A stretch of 64,000 bases of DNA from Linnemannia hyalina (taxonomy: Eukaryota; Mortierellomycota; Mortierellomycetes; Mortierellales; Mortierellaceae): contig JAHRHY010000005.1 in assembly GCA_019671135.1 (NCBI GenBank), positions 1,302,001-1,366,000 on the forward strand, in the 5' to 3' direction. Position 1 is the first letter of the stretch; every line of letters starts with the position of its first letter. The notes under the pieces are model-generated. The model had not been told where the DNA came from. It made no database searches and saw only the letters and a list, made by a program, of their open reading frames with translations. Shown here one piece after another: positions 12,354-23,873 of the stretch. The translations under genes and the position numbers were made by a program.

Positions 12354-14268
12354 ATGGACTCTCGAGAAGTCGGATTTCCAGGCTACATGGTCTACTGTGG
12401 TCTCATGGCCTCATTGACCTCATTATCCATTGGTTATGTTATCGGTTCGCCCAACGTCCCCGAAACCGCCATCCGTGGCACAGATGGCTATTGCGACCCC
12501 AATGCTGACTTCAGTGGGTTCCCTGGATGCTTCCAATTTGCCGATCTTCTTTGGGTAAGTCTCTTTGATTTCTTGTTAGTTTGTGCAGCGAATGGGAGAA
12601 AAAAGACAACGGGTGTGCATTGTTATTTTTTTTCCACGTATCAACAATGAGGCATGAAAAACGAAGATGATGAAAAGGTTTCCCCACCCCACAACCACAA
12701 GGGCAAACAACAATACCTTTGTTTACGTTCGTTGGCCGTTTATCGCTCTCCACTCCATCCCCCGAGACATAGTGTGCGCATTGTTTATCATGTTAATGTT
12801 TGCATTGGTTATCATGTTACACAAAAAAAGTGTTGGGAGGGATAAGAGCTGTGTAATCCATTTCCATGATACACAGAACACAACCCACGGACGACTGTTT
12901 GGGTTCCCTGGTCGTCCTATCTTGATTGCCAATATTAACGTTAACGTTTTCCGTGTACACTTGTCTTAACAGGGTTTCGCTGTCGGCTCCTTCTGTCTTG
13001 GTGCCTTAGCTGGTGGTCTCATTGGAGGAAATGTCCAGAACATCTTTGGTCGCAAGAAGACCATGTTCATCAGTAACATCTTCTTCATTGTCGGCTCCAT
13101 TCTCCTCGGCTTGACCTACCACCAGGCCCAGTTCATTGTCGGTCGTATCATCATCGGTTTTGCCTGCGGTCTTGGAGGCGTCGTTGCCCCCACCTACCTC
13201 GGAGAGATCTCATCGATCAAGGGCCGTGGTACCATGGGAACCATGTACCAGCTCCTCATTGTCGTCGGTATCTTGATCTCCAACTTGATCGGTCTTGGCC
13301 TCTCCACTGCCCCCAAGTGGCGCATCCTCCTCGCCATCAACGGTATCCCCGCCTTGATCCAGATGTTCTTGCTCCCCTCCCTTGTCGAGTCGCCCCGTTA
13401 CCTCGTCTCCCAGAACCGCCTCGAGGAGGCTCGCGTTTCCCTCCAGAAGCTCCGTGGTGCCAACTCTGATATTGAGCAAGAGTTTGCCGATATTGTCCAG
13501 TTGATTTTGGGACGTGGTTCGTCCGCCGTTGCTCGCCCCAACCAAGACTCTGCCTTTGACGAGTACAAGGCCGACCCCGAGACCGCCGTCACCGCCACCA
13601 ACACTGGTACCTCCAAGAACTACTCGATCATCCGTCTCTTCACCTCCGAATGCAGGGGTCTCGCACTCATCGGAATCGCCATTCATTTCCTTCAGCAGGC
13701 CTCTGGTATTAACGGTTTAATCTACTACTCGACCACTTTCTTGGGCGACGTCTTTGGTCCCGGTAACGCCAAATACATCACTGTCGGCGTTTCCTGCTGC
13801 AACTTGCTCTCCACCCTCGCCTCCGTCGCCCTGATCGATAAAACCGGTCGTCGCACTCTCCTCTTGATCTCCTTTGCCGGTGTCTCGCTCTCCTCAATCC
13901 TCTTGGTCATTGGTGCCTACGCCGAAGTTGGTGTCCTGGTCGTCGTCGCCGTCTTCTTGTACACCGCCTTCTTCGCCATTGGTCTCGGTCCCATCCCTTG
14001 GTTGTTGCTGTCCGAGTTGTTGCCCACCTACTCCCTTTCCGCCGCCTCAGCCGTCGCCACTAGTGTTAACTGGGGTACCAACTTTGTCATTGGCCTTATC
14101 TTCCCCTCGCTCAACAAAGCTCTCGGTGACGGCACCTTCATCCTCTTTGCTGCCATCACCGCCTTTGGCTTCTTCTACACCTGGTTCTTTGTCCCCGAGA
14201 CTAGAGCTCGTTCCATTGAGGAAGTTATGGCCGAGAAGGGTGTTGCCCCTCGCTCCGATTACATGTAA
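12354..14268 (+). CDS. MFS sugar transporter (SP family, GLUT-like)
   Basis: Two exons, 12354..12554 and 12973..14268, joined across a 418-nt phase-0 intron (GTAAGT...AACAG); 498 aa, normal for the family. It should move a hexose or related sugar across the plasma membrane. TM1 carries SIGYVIGSPNVPE, close to the GYN.GVINAPQ signature of animal GLUTs. The loop 2-3 motif is FGRKKTM, the loop 6 motif is VESPRYLV, TM7 has QQASGINGLIYYST, loop 8-9 has IDKTGRRTLLL, and the end of TM12 is followed by PETRARSIEEV. All expected sugar-porter signatures are therefore present. Codon use in exon 2 is strongly C-ending and biased, suggesting high expression, consistent with the TATA-like promoter. Substrate cannot be read from sequence. 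Confidence 0.93.
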
Positions 14269-16533
14269 AACACAATTAGCGCTACTGTAGTCCATTACCC
14301 CACACACAAGTCTGTAAATACAAGTTTATTATTACTACTACACACTGCGCTGTCTGAATGTACTTGAAAAGTGAACGATCGAACGAAGAAGGGAAGCATT
14401 GCGGATGTAGGACATGGTTCGGTGTTTTTTTGTCCTTTTTCAAGACCAATCGACATATGGATATGGATCTAAAACAGTTAGGTAATCTTTTCACAACAAG
14501 CACTAGCAATGGCAACATTAGAGGCAAAAGAAGCACACGAGTTGATTGTATCGAAGCAAACGACTAGACTACTCCCCCCCCTTTTTTTTTAGAAATTAGC
14601 CCACTCTTCATCGTTCGGTCCGCATCTCCGGATACAAAACGGCCATGATAAGTGGCATGGCATGGAATCACAGCGAGTGGTTGAAGGAAGTGTGGGGTAA
14701 CAGGGACAAGGGAAGGGGAGAGGGGGCATGAAGAGATAGTCTACAACGATAAGCAACTTGCATCAGCCAGAGTCAACGCATTGCACCAAACATACACACT
14801 CCAAGCGCACAAAAAGTATCACAGTCAGGTAACTTTTTACAGCAAGCTCATTCATGCCATGAGGCAAAAATGGTCTAACAAAACAAACCAATACTCGCTT
14901 GACAATCTAGAAAAAAAATGAGGGTAAGACAACGACGACGAGGGGGTTGGTTGGTTGAGTGAGAAAAGGTACTTCTTCCTTGAAGCTCGTTGTTGGTTTG
15001 TCGCATATTTTTTTTTGGTTATCCGCTTAAGGTGAGAGGGGAGATAACGAGTCGGGGATAAGATAGGTACTCTTCCGAACGACTGATAATGAAAAAAAAT
15101 ATGCGAATTTGCATGTCCGTTCGAAAAGAGGGGAAATGGCGACCGGCCGACATTTATGCGGGGTCGAAGGAAGGAAGGGAAAGAGGAGCTGAGGTTTGTC
15201 AGAAAGGAAGCTAATTATCCTGTGGATGGAAGGGAGGCAAGAAAGGGAAGAAGTAAAGGTAAAGGAAGTAAGGAAAGAATGGGTTCATCCATGTGTATCG
15301 TATCGTTTGAACATTTTAATCAACCCTGCGTCTAATACAACGCGGACACTGAATGATTGAACACGGATACTATATTCACGGAAAACACGAATCGCCAATC
15401 GCATATAAATACCTCGAGTGCAAACTGAGGCTGCTTCATAATCGTTCATCGTCAGTGTCGGGTATCATAAGTACCATCATCATAAGCGATCAACACGCAC
15501 GGATTGACCAATCGCGAATAAAATCTCGAGCCTCACTAGCAGGTGGGGGGCACAGTAAGCTGTTGCCTAATCGAATCAATAAACAACGCAAAACGAATCC
15601 CTCATCCCCTTTTCTTTGTGATGAGCTCTTCTCGTCGGGGGTTGATCGCAACCTAAGCGGCACGAACAACTAGAGTGATGAGGAGTAACGGAATGGTAAA
15701 CATGAATCAAAGGCTACTCGGAAAGGGATGTAAGAGGGTATGCGCTAAAACAACTTCAATAAGCCTCCTGTGCGTTGCGCGTTCCTTTGTAACCACCGCC
15801 TCTCCCTGTTGCCCCTCATTCATGTTTCGCCTCTCCTTCCCTTGGTAAACAAAGCATAGTTGCTATTTTTGCGGTTTTTGTTTCAAGGAACAACAACAAG
15901 GTACGGGAACAACATTTTCACCTTTTTGGTGTCAGCGTTCTTTCAGCTTGCTTTGCTTGTTTGGTGACACGATAAGAACAAGAAAAAGTAATAATAAAAT
16001 GAAGTACAATAGCTCCTCGGATGGCACTAAAAAACATTAGACTCTAGGGTATGACAATAGTTCGTTCGCGACACTGGTGGGACAAAATAACCAGAAATAG
16101 CTATTAAACGATCACGTGTCCATGGTCGTTCTTTATCCCAAACGCGCATCATGTCCCTCCATCTCTCAAAAAGACCAAAAGTAAGGCTCGAAGAAGTATT
16201 GCTGTTTTTGAAGTTTTTTTATTGTTTCTAATGTACTTCAATGCTTCATTTTCGAAGCTTGGATTGAGTTGGATATTAATGTGTGTGGAAGGGTGTCTAT
16301 GTTGACGAAAAACGGGCAGGTACAGGAAGATGGTTTTTTTTTGCTAAAGAGCGTTGGGTATCATACAGTGGATACCACTACCAACGGCTTGAAAGCTCTT
16401 TCGCATCATGAATCTCTATGGGTGGGGGAGTCGGATATTGTTGCAAGGAGGAAGGGATGATAATGATGCTGGTGTTTTGTTGTTGGTGAGAAAGTCACTG
16501 TGGAAAATCCTGCACTAAACAAGTATTGTTCGT
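14269..16533. other. 2.3-kb convergent intergenic region
   Basis: No gene is supportable. It is A/G-rich with scattered homopolymers and lies between the 3' ends of the transporter and the GPI-protein genes. Probable 3' UTR sequence occupies the first 100 bases (AATACAAG and T-rich sequence after 14310). Confidence 0.45.
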
Positions 16534-17082
16534 TTAAAGGAACATGAGGGCACCGGCGGCGGCGACGGCAGCGGCACCAGCGAGGACGGGGGCAACGATG
16601 GAGGCACCGGATCCCTTGGTGGTGGCGGAAGGGCTGGCAGCGCTGCCGGAGGGAGTGGCGGGCTTAGATGCGGCCTCCTTGGACTTGATGAGGAACTTGC
16701 CAGAGTAGACATCCTTAGTACCGAGGACCAAACGAAGAGAGTAGATGTGTCCGCTGTCGGCCTCAGAGGTAGGAGGGACCCAGTTGTCGTGGCCAGAGGC
16801 ACCGGAGCAGTCCATTGTGCCGAGGGTGGCGACGAGAGAGGCAGTATTGGGGTTGTCAGCCTTGACGAGTTGGACCTCGACGGCGGTAGGGTTGGGGGCG
16901 ATGACCTCTCCGGAGGCGCAGGAGGTGCTCCAAGAGAAGGTGTAGTTCCCGCCAGCCACAAAGACAGTGCTGAGGTCACCGTCGGCAGAGACGGGGTCGT
17001 TGAAGTGGGTGTGATTGGGGACGACGGCCTGGACGGTGGCGGCGAGGGCCAAAGTGGCAACGATGATGGTTTTGGCGAGCAT
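16534..17082 (-). CDS. GPI-anchored Kre9/KNH-like secreted protein
   Basis: Single exon, 182 aa. Residues 1-19 form a signal peptide (MLAKTIIVATLALAATVQA). Residues about 28-130 form a beta-rich Ig-like domain like the N-terminal domain of Kre9/KNH-type and Ser/Thr-rich GPI proteins: VFVAGGNYTFSWSTSC, then NTASLVATLG, NWVPPTSEADSGHIYSLRLV and YSGKFLIKSK. A short Ser/Thr/Pro/Ala linker is followed by a hydrophobic C-terminus (about 158-182) typical of a GPI-attachment signal. Related proteins sit at the cell wall or membrane and some act in beta-1,6-glucan assembly; the exact role here is unknown. Codon use is strongly biased to G/C-ending codons, like the transporter, which suggests high expression. 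The upstream minus-strand sequence is T/C-rich. Confidence 0.85.
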   Translation of the reverse strand: MLAKTIIVATLALAATVQAVVPNHTHFNDPVSADGDLSTVFVAGGNYTFSWSTSCASGEVIAPNPTAVEVQLVKADNPNTASLVATLGTMDCSGASGHDNWVPPTSEADSGHIYSLRLVLGTKDVYSGKFLIKSKEAASKPATPSGSAASPSATTKGSGASIVAPVLAGAAAVAAAGALMFL

Positions 17083-18161
17083 TATGGATATATGTGTGTG
17101 AAGGAGAGAGGGTTGGTTGATGGTGTAGAAGATACGGGGAAAACGAAGTGAAGAGAATAGAAAAAAAGAGAAGAAAAAGAGTTGGGGGATCAGAGTATTT
17201 TTAAAGGGAATCTGTCGGAGAGGAAGAGGCTGGCGCTGGGTGTGGATGGATGGATGGAGATCTCTAGGCCAGACAACAACAATAGCACAGGGGCCACAGG
17301 AGCAATGCAAATGTGTAGGACAAGGTAAACCCAGGTAAATAGGAAATAGAAAGAGAGAGCCTGAGACTGAGAAAGAATAAGAAGAAGAAAAAGATAGCTC
17401 TGTGAGAGCCTTTCTCTGCACCTATGCAGACCATGTAAATTGTCTTCTGCAATAATGACCAACCCTAACCTATGGTTGATTAGGGGTTTCCGCCTCTTTG
17501 CTATTTCTGTTCTGGCCTTCCTTTTCCTCTTTTTCCTCCCTCAACCCAACAACATAACAGTCAATTGTTGTTAGGCTATTATTGTTGGATGTTAGTTGTC
17601 TTTGCTGTTGCTTAGTCTCCTTGTCCATGGTTGTTGATGTTACTTTTTTCATGCGTGCGTCAACAGTAGTTTTAGATGATATCGATCGCAGAGTAAAAAA
17701 TGAACAGATGACCCAGGGGCATCGTCTTTTAATAATTGATTCTTTCATGTTATGAGACATGCAGATGGAGGCAGAGACATAGATAGGACATGTCTTCCTT
17801 GGACCAGGACACAGGACACCCCTCGTCTTGATTGCTTACCTTCAACAAAAAATCATCAAGAAACCACAACCAATCCCGGGGAATAGGGATGTGGCCTTTG
17901 TTGATTGTTGTCTGAGTTGTTTGTGGGACAAATAAAAAAAGGAAATGGAGCCAACCAATAAAAATACCAGTAACCGAAAAAACAGAGTTGAGAAAACAGA
18001 ACCCGAAATGATGGCTTTATTAACCGAGATTTTTATGAGCACTTAACTTCACTAGTGCCAGTGACAGAAATTGCTCTTTCAGTCTCATAGTCCATCTTCT
18101 CTTCCCTGGCCTCCATCGCGCAATGAAGGTTACTACCAAGAAAGCTCGCACATCGCAGATA

Positions 18162-19505
18162 TCAGCAACGCCAAACCGTCATTCTGGCATCACTCAATGA
18201 ATACTGCGGGGGAGGCCCACTAGTGCATTCATAGATGCAGAGATATCGCCGTCGGATTTTCTTCTTGAGTATCAACAACAGCAATGAACAAGAGTGAGAC
18301 GAGAAAAGCTTGTCGTTCTTGACTCTTTTAGCGCCTGATACAGGTACGCCAATTGTACTCTGAGCGAGAGTAGGGTTCATGTCCATCACGGATGCAAGAA
18401 TTTTTCCATGTCTCAGTCAAGGAGAATTCCTCTTCTTTGAGGCCTCAGAAGAAGGAGAGGAAAAAGCCCCCAGGGAATTACAACGCCATAGGCTGTTTTC
18501 TACACCGCTTGCTGTCTTTTGTGTCGTGAGCAACTGTGTTTTGTCTAGAAGTAGAATCCATATCTTTCTCCACAGCGGCTTTTTAACGGAGAGTGGTGTG
18601 GTGTCGCAGAGTCTATTGTTGTCGTCGGACACAAAGAACACCATGTTGTCATCAATCCAAGTGTTTTAAAAGGTACGATCTCTTTAGCGCGTGGGCCTGC
18701 GCTCATAAAAATAGATTAAGGGTTCCATCCACTGTATCCAAAGTGTACATTGACACACATCCGTTTGAGAGCCATCGTCCTCATAGATATCGTCGACCAA
18801 ACAATAACCTTGTTTGCACCATCTGGTTTATTCTTAGTGGGCCAAAGAACCATAGGAATCCATTCATCGATCTCTTTGATGTAACTGGGTAAAGGGGCTC
18901 CAGAGTGGCACAACGTTCTTTCATTGTTGGTAATGAACCCGTAGACTCCACTTTCATTCTCGGCGCGAACCACCCCACGTCGAATACATTCCACTCTTCT
19001 TCCCATGGCCCAGTACTAACGTTTTGAGTATGTTAAGAATCTTTTAAAGTGTCTGGCACAAGCCATGCGCCGGCTGGTTTTCGGACATTTCTTTTTTCAC
19101 ATCGGCGTCCTCATTTCTTTTTTCCTTTTCTCCTCCTTTTCGTCGATTCAAGTTTACACAGTCTGTATGTTGGAAAATGGTGGCGTCAATTTTCTGTTCC
19201 ATCGCGTCTTCTTGGATCTCTAATTTCGACTTTGGGATGTGTAGCAAACAACAGCTCACTCCTAAGAACGTGCAGTTAGCCCGTTTATGCTCCATCGCTT
19301 CAACCCCATCTTCACACTAGGTTCGCTCACAATCGGCCGTTTCCCTTCGTATTTTTACCATCACGACAATATATCGTGCTTCTTTATCATTCCACGCTTC
19401 GGCTAGTGTCCAAAAAAAGGGATAATGAGCAGAAGGAGCGCGAAGGGTAGCAACAACAAACAGAGAAAGAATGATAGAAGTAAGAAAACATGGTTCTAAC
19501 CACAC
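18162..19505 (-). pseudogene. Possible decayed or unresolved gene (unrecognised)
   Basis: Successive minus-strand frames here read like protein but do not join into a clean gene. The stretch at 19505..19044 reads through LAEAWNDKEARYIVVMVK, hits an in-frame TAG at 19319..19317, and continues in the same frame as CEDGVEAMEHKRANCTF for another 90 codons. A second patch is at 19006..18716 (VYGFITNNERTLCHSGAPL) and a third at 18644..18417 (MVFFVSDDNNRLCDTTP). I found no splice set linking them without a stop. It could be a relic, a gene with introns I misplace, or chance open frames. No family is recognised. Confidence 0.25.
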
Positions 19506-19589
19506 TGCTGGCTTTACGGGACCAGTTGCCTTTCTTCTGTAAGCCTTCTAGCCGTCGTTGTACTCGTGTTTGCCTTCTGTATCCTCACC

Positions 19590-19645
19590 TGTGTCTGTGT
19601 ATGTGTATGTGTGTGCTTTTTTTTTTTTTTTTTTTTTTTTTTTTT
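19590..19645. repeat. (GT)n run followed by poly-T (29)
   Basis: A TG-rich microsatellite (19590-19615) runs into 29 consecutive T residues (19617-19645). It is intergenic. Length heterogeneity is expected. Confidence 0.85.
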
Positions 19646-20737
19646 GGTTTTGCTCTCTCCATGATTGCAATAAACCTTGTCGCCAGTTTTATCCGCGATT
19701 CTCGTTGTCTGTTTACATAATTTCGAGTGCAGCTCTCACTCAACATTCTGAACGCTCCATCCCATCCAAGCTTGTTCCTTTTTTTCGGCATATACATCTG
19801 GCCTCTCTTACACACACCTGCAATTGCACATCTGACGAAAGCAACATTCTTTATGTTGAGGCTGTTGCTGATGCTCTATCCGCTGTTGCGAAAGGAACGC
19901 CAACGCCACTTTTGTTTGGTGTTATTTCGTTTGGGCTGAACACAAGGAATGGAGTGTGAAAAGTAAAATGGCTTGCATGTTGCTTCATGGCCGAAAAATA
20001 ACTCGCCACAGCAAAAATAATGTAATTAATCGTCCTTGATGCCTTTCTTTCCCGAGGAACCATTACCACCCAGCCGTTATATTATGTCGCGGGTATGCAG
20101 TACCGCGGAGACATGATCTATAGACGGGAGGAGCGGGGCAGGTTTAAGGATGAGGAGAAGGAAGAGGAGTCTCCTTTCCTTGACTCTTTCAGGCAGTTCG
20201 TTGTCGGACTGCCCTACCTGTTTATTTTTGTCATTGAGAGTGTCTGGCAACCAGAAATAGGGTTGTCATCATTGGTGGTGAAAGGGTGCTCAAGGTCCAC
20301 AATATGCATATGCTCAAAACAGAAAAGTTAAGAAAAGACGAGAGAAGGTGGAGTTGGTGGAGGGAAAAAAAGATGGCGAGCAACCAGATGCTCTTCAAGA
20401 AAACAAAGTTGACCTGACCTTTTGGCCGTTGATCCAGTTTCTCCTCCTTTGTTACTTCCGAAAGGTATGGAGGAAGACGCAGAAGAAGAGTGAAAGTGAG
20501 AAAGGATTGGTTGGTTTGGCAGGTTATTTTGTTAGTAGCAAAAACATCGAGCGATGGTTGGTTAGGTTGAGGGACGAGGCTATTTATTCGATCGCAAAGA
20601 AAAAAAGTGCTCTCAGCTTTTTTTATTTTGCACACGAAGTACAATAAACGAAGCAAGGGAGCAAGCGACAACAAAGAAGACAGCAAGCAGGGCAAGCAAA
20701 CCATGTCTCTCTTCTCCCCCCTATGGTCTCTCACAGC

Positions 20738-20758
20738 GAGAGAGAGAGAGAGAGAGAG
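20738..20758. repeat. (GA)n microsatellite
   Basis: About ten uninterrupted GA dinucleotides in the 17-21.8 kb intergenic region. Confidence 0.8.
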
Positions 20759-21832
20759 AAGGAAAGGCAAGTGCTCTCCTTGTCAGTTCGTACCCTTTCT
20801 TGGTCTAGGTGAGGTTTGTGCTTTTGGACTGGTCGACTGGACACGACAGGAATAATATTGCACCTGTAGTTCTCATTGCCCCATTCCGACCCGTCAGATA
20901 AAGGATGTTTCTAGGCAGGAGTGATGGTTCCTGAATAGCTGATGAATGATATTGATGATGACGACGATACTGACGGTGCCTGAATGATGCCTTAATGGAT
21001 CCTATTCATATCACAGCCTGACTGATTGAGCCAATAGAGCCAGCTGTCAGTTCATTAGAGCTCTTTACTTTCTTATTCACCCGCCTATCTGTGTACCCCT
21101 GACCGTGTCCCCTTTGACCCTTTCCTGTCTGCCCCCACTTTTCATTTCCCTTTTCTCTCTTCTTCTCTCCTCTTTTCCCTTCTTTTCTTTTTTCTTCTCC
21201 ATCTTTGATCCCCTTCCGCTCATCATCCCTCCATCTCCCTCCTCTCTTCGTCACCTCACACCCCCCGTGGCATCCTTTATTCGCCATCCCTCCCTTGCCC
21301 AATCCCCGGCCAATCCCCCTCATTACCAACTCCCTTCACATACCCTCCTTCTACCTCACCCCTCTTTCTAACACTACTCATCACTTGACTTCATACCCTA
21401 CCTTTGCTTCGTCCAGTCTCACTCTCTCGCCCTATCCTTTCTTCACGAAACATCCCTCCCCTTTCTTCGTTTCTTCGCATACCCTCCACTCATACATACC
21501 TCTCTGGCACCCTATCATACAGCTGGCCTGACTGATTTGTACTTTTTGCTATCCTCTCCTATTCTTCCGTGCTAAAAAAAAGGTACTGGCAGAACATGGC
21601 TTGCATATCTTCCTCGCTCGAACAGGGCATTGGCGCTAAGACTGAGAGCAACACTCTTCCTCCAAGTCTCGACTATACAATGGACCGACTGTCGACTGTC
21701 GCAATGATACAGCGACCTGGTGAAGGAACATTCTGCTGAATGCCCCTCAGTGCCATAGACTAACCCCCTTTTTTCCACAACCGCTCTTTCCCTCCGATTG
21801 CTCGCTCGCTCTTAATTACATATGTAGACAAC

Positions 21833-22966
21833 ATGAAGTCAATTTCTCCAAAGGGAGCCATTGTGGCTGTTGCCGTGTTGCTCGCCGTTATCGGCACCGC
21901 TTCAATGCCCACCATCGAAGCTGCACCTGTCGCCAATGTGGCCGATATTCAGCATCGGGCCGTCGACTTAAGTGCAAAGGCCCAGGACGACCATGAACAC
22001 AAAGCCATCATTATCGACTATCTTCAGAAACGCCCCGATCCCAATGAAACAACTTCAGGCGCCACCAAACCCACTGCTCCCGCTGGTGGTGGTGGCAGCA
22101 CGACCCCTACTCACACAACTGCCAAGCCACCGGCACCAACAACCGCTAAACCACCAGCACCAACAACATCTCGTGCTGCTGCAACCACCACCGCCGCTCG
22201 CGAGTCCTCTACCCACGCTTCGTCAACGACTTCTGGCTCTAGCGTGCCTGTGGTGACTAGCACCGCAACCTCGTCTGCGGCCGGTCCCGAAACCACGGCT
22301 CCTAACGACTCCAATGTTCCTACTGGCGTCTCCAAGAGTGTGTTGATTGGATTGGGCACAGTTGGTGGATTAATTGTTTTTGCCCTTGGAGGATTGGCCT
22401 TCTGCCGTCACCGCAAGAAGAAGAACTTGGCGACTGCTTTGCTTCAGCAAACAGCTCAGTTCAACAACAACAACCCCTACGCGAAATTGCCAGAGCCCGC
22501 TGCCACCCCCAAGGAGAGCCTTCCCATGACCCCGACCAAGCCTCTTGGGACGTACAACGTTGTCGCGACCTACACACCCGCGCTTGCTGACGAGATTGAG
22601 ATTGGATTGAGCGACTCTGTGACGATTCTTCAGGAATATGACGATGGCTGGTGCATGGGAGTCAACAACTCGAGAGGAGGCATCAAGGGAGTGTTCCCCC
22701 GTCACTGTGTAGAGATGGGCCCCTATGAAGGATCACAGCACGGAGCACCTGGTGGGCCTCACTACCCACCCAGTCCAAGCTTCAAGGCCACGGCCAACAA
22801 GCGAATGAGCTCGATTGCACCTGCCTCTCAGGGTTGGAATGATGGTTACCACAACGGAGGCAACTACCCTCCTCAGCCCAACCCCCAATACCCCGGTCCT
22901 AACTCTCCTCACCAGGGCGGTGGCGGAGGTGGATACTTCAATGGAGGAGGTGGTGGTGGATACTAA
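21833..22966 (+). CDS. Single-pass membrane protein with cytosolic SH3 domain
   Basis: Single exon, 377 aa. It has a signal peptide at 1-30, then a Thr/Pro/Ala/Ser-rich ectodomain (about 70-165) that is probably heavily O-glycosylated and includes a short repeat (AKPPAPTT twice). A transmembrane helix spans about 168-191, with a basic stop-transfer CRHRKKK. The cytosolic SH3 domain spans about 239-296 (TYNVVATYTPALADEIEIGL, DSVTILQEYDDGWCMG, GVFPRHCVEM), with the usual ALYDY-like strand, the W of the binding groove and the GxFP motif. The tail is Pro/Gly/Asn-rich and ends in two Gly6-Tyr-type blocks. The architecture is that of fungal plasma-membrane adaptors such as Fus1-type proteins or osmosensor-like SH3 proteins, which link the cell surface to Pro-rich signalling partners. 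The precise orthologue is unknown. It keeps a conventional codon bias with no intron. Confidence 0.85.
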   Translation: MKSISPKGAIVAVAVLLAVIGTASMPTIEAAPVANVADIQHRAVDLSAKAQDDHEHKAIIIDYLQKRPDPNETTSGATKPTAPAGGGGSTTPTHTTAKPPAPTTAKPPAPTTSRAAATTTAARESSTHASSTTSGSSVPVVTSTATSSAAGPETTAPNDSNVPTGVSKSVLIGLGTVGGLIVFALGGLAFCRHRKKKNLATALLQQTAQFNNNNPYAKLPEPAATPKESLPMTPTKPLGTYNVVATYTPALADEIEIGLSDSVTILQEYDDGWCMGVNNSRGGIKGVFPRHCVEMGPYEGSQHGAPGGPHYPPSPSFKATANKRMSSIAPASQGWNDGYHNGGNYPPQPNPQYPGPNSPHQGGGGGGYFNGGGGGGY

Positions 22967-23873
22967 GATACGCATTTTCATATCTTTATTATATATTTTT
23001 TTGCATCTTTACTCCTCATCTCACCCCCGACATTGTTTTTTTTTCTGTGTCCTCTTCCTCCGCGCTCATATTCACCACCTAAAAATAAACAAGAAACAAA
23101 ATTCAAGTCCTGGTTCTCCAACAAGAGAGGAAAATGAAAAAAGAAGGTTGCTCGAGTTCGTGACCTCCTGAGCGAGGGAGTGAGTAGCTACCTATCTCGT
23201 ACACGTTCAGGGTGAAAAGAAGGAGAGTCGAGATTGTTTATATCGTTTTTGTTTCTTCTTCTGCAGACAAGTCGAAACCTTTGGACATTCGAGTCGCGTC
23301 CAAGATAGAAAGACATTCTTCCGCCATTAACGCCATCTCTTCAGCGATAGTACCTGGTAGTTATGATTTGTAGGTCTGAGCATTGCCGCTCAAATTTTTC
23401 CTCCTCCGGCGCTCAGGAAGACCAGAATTGGAGCGGCTGTAGTTTGCGGGCTAGAATGTTTGTAGACTGGTCATAAGGATTCGTTGAATGCAAGTGGTGG
23501 ATGGCTTTTTATGTGTTTGATTCATTGATTCATTGATTGATTGTTTGTATGTTTGTTTGATGGAGCTGAGGTGGAATGGGGAAACACCTTCTTACGCCCC
23601 CTTCCCTTTCCGTGGCGGGTTCTCCATGTGGACAAGGATCACCGCTTTGGTTCTCCAGGTGCTATTGCAATTGCATTTACTGTTCCCGTTACCGTTACCG
23701 TTGTTGTTATCTTTGTTTTCATTTCGTCTTTGTTTTCTACCTTTGTGCTTCTTTAATTTTCCCCCTTTGTCCTTCCAACTGTCCCTCCTCCTCCTTCTTA
23801 TCCGTTGCTCACACTAGTGACAACAACGACTTTTTTTTTATTTCCGTCATTCATTGCCACACAACAAAACGCA
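22967..23873. other. Intergenic region between SH3 protein and Zn2Cys6 regulator
   Basis: No gene is seen. The first 100 bases are T-rich 3' UTR-like sequence. A short TTGATTCATTGATTGATTG repeat lies at about 23520-23545, and C/T-rich leader sequence runs from 23680 to 23870. Confidence 0.45.

Larger units (their letters stand above)
17083..21832. other. 4.75-kb region with no confirmed gene
   Basis: It separates the divergent GPI-protein and SH3-protein genes. The only coding-like signal is the minus-strand patch at 18162-19505, listed separately. The rest is C/T- or A/G-rich with a (GT)n-T29 block at 19590-19645 and a (GA)n run at 20738-20758. The 21070-21540 stretch is strongly C/T-rich on + and may be leader or promoter sequence of the SH3 gene. 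Confidence 0.45.

Noticed and set aside
13210..13686. 158-codon minus-strand frame opposite the sugar transporter
   Set aside because: Antisense shadow caused by the strongly C-ending codon bias of the transporter exon.
17460..17475. Telomere-like motif AACCCTAACC
   Set aside because: A single short occurrence without tandem repetition; not evidence of a telomere or telomeric insertion.
20231..20770. 179-codon minus-strand frame
   Set aside because: Leu/Ser/Phe-rich translation of A/G-rich DNA next to a (GA)n run, no motifs or splice-supported partners.
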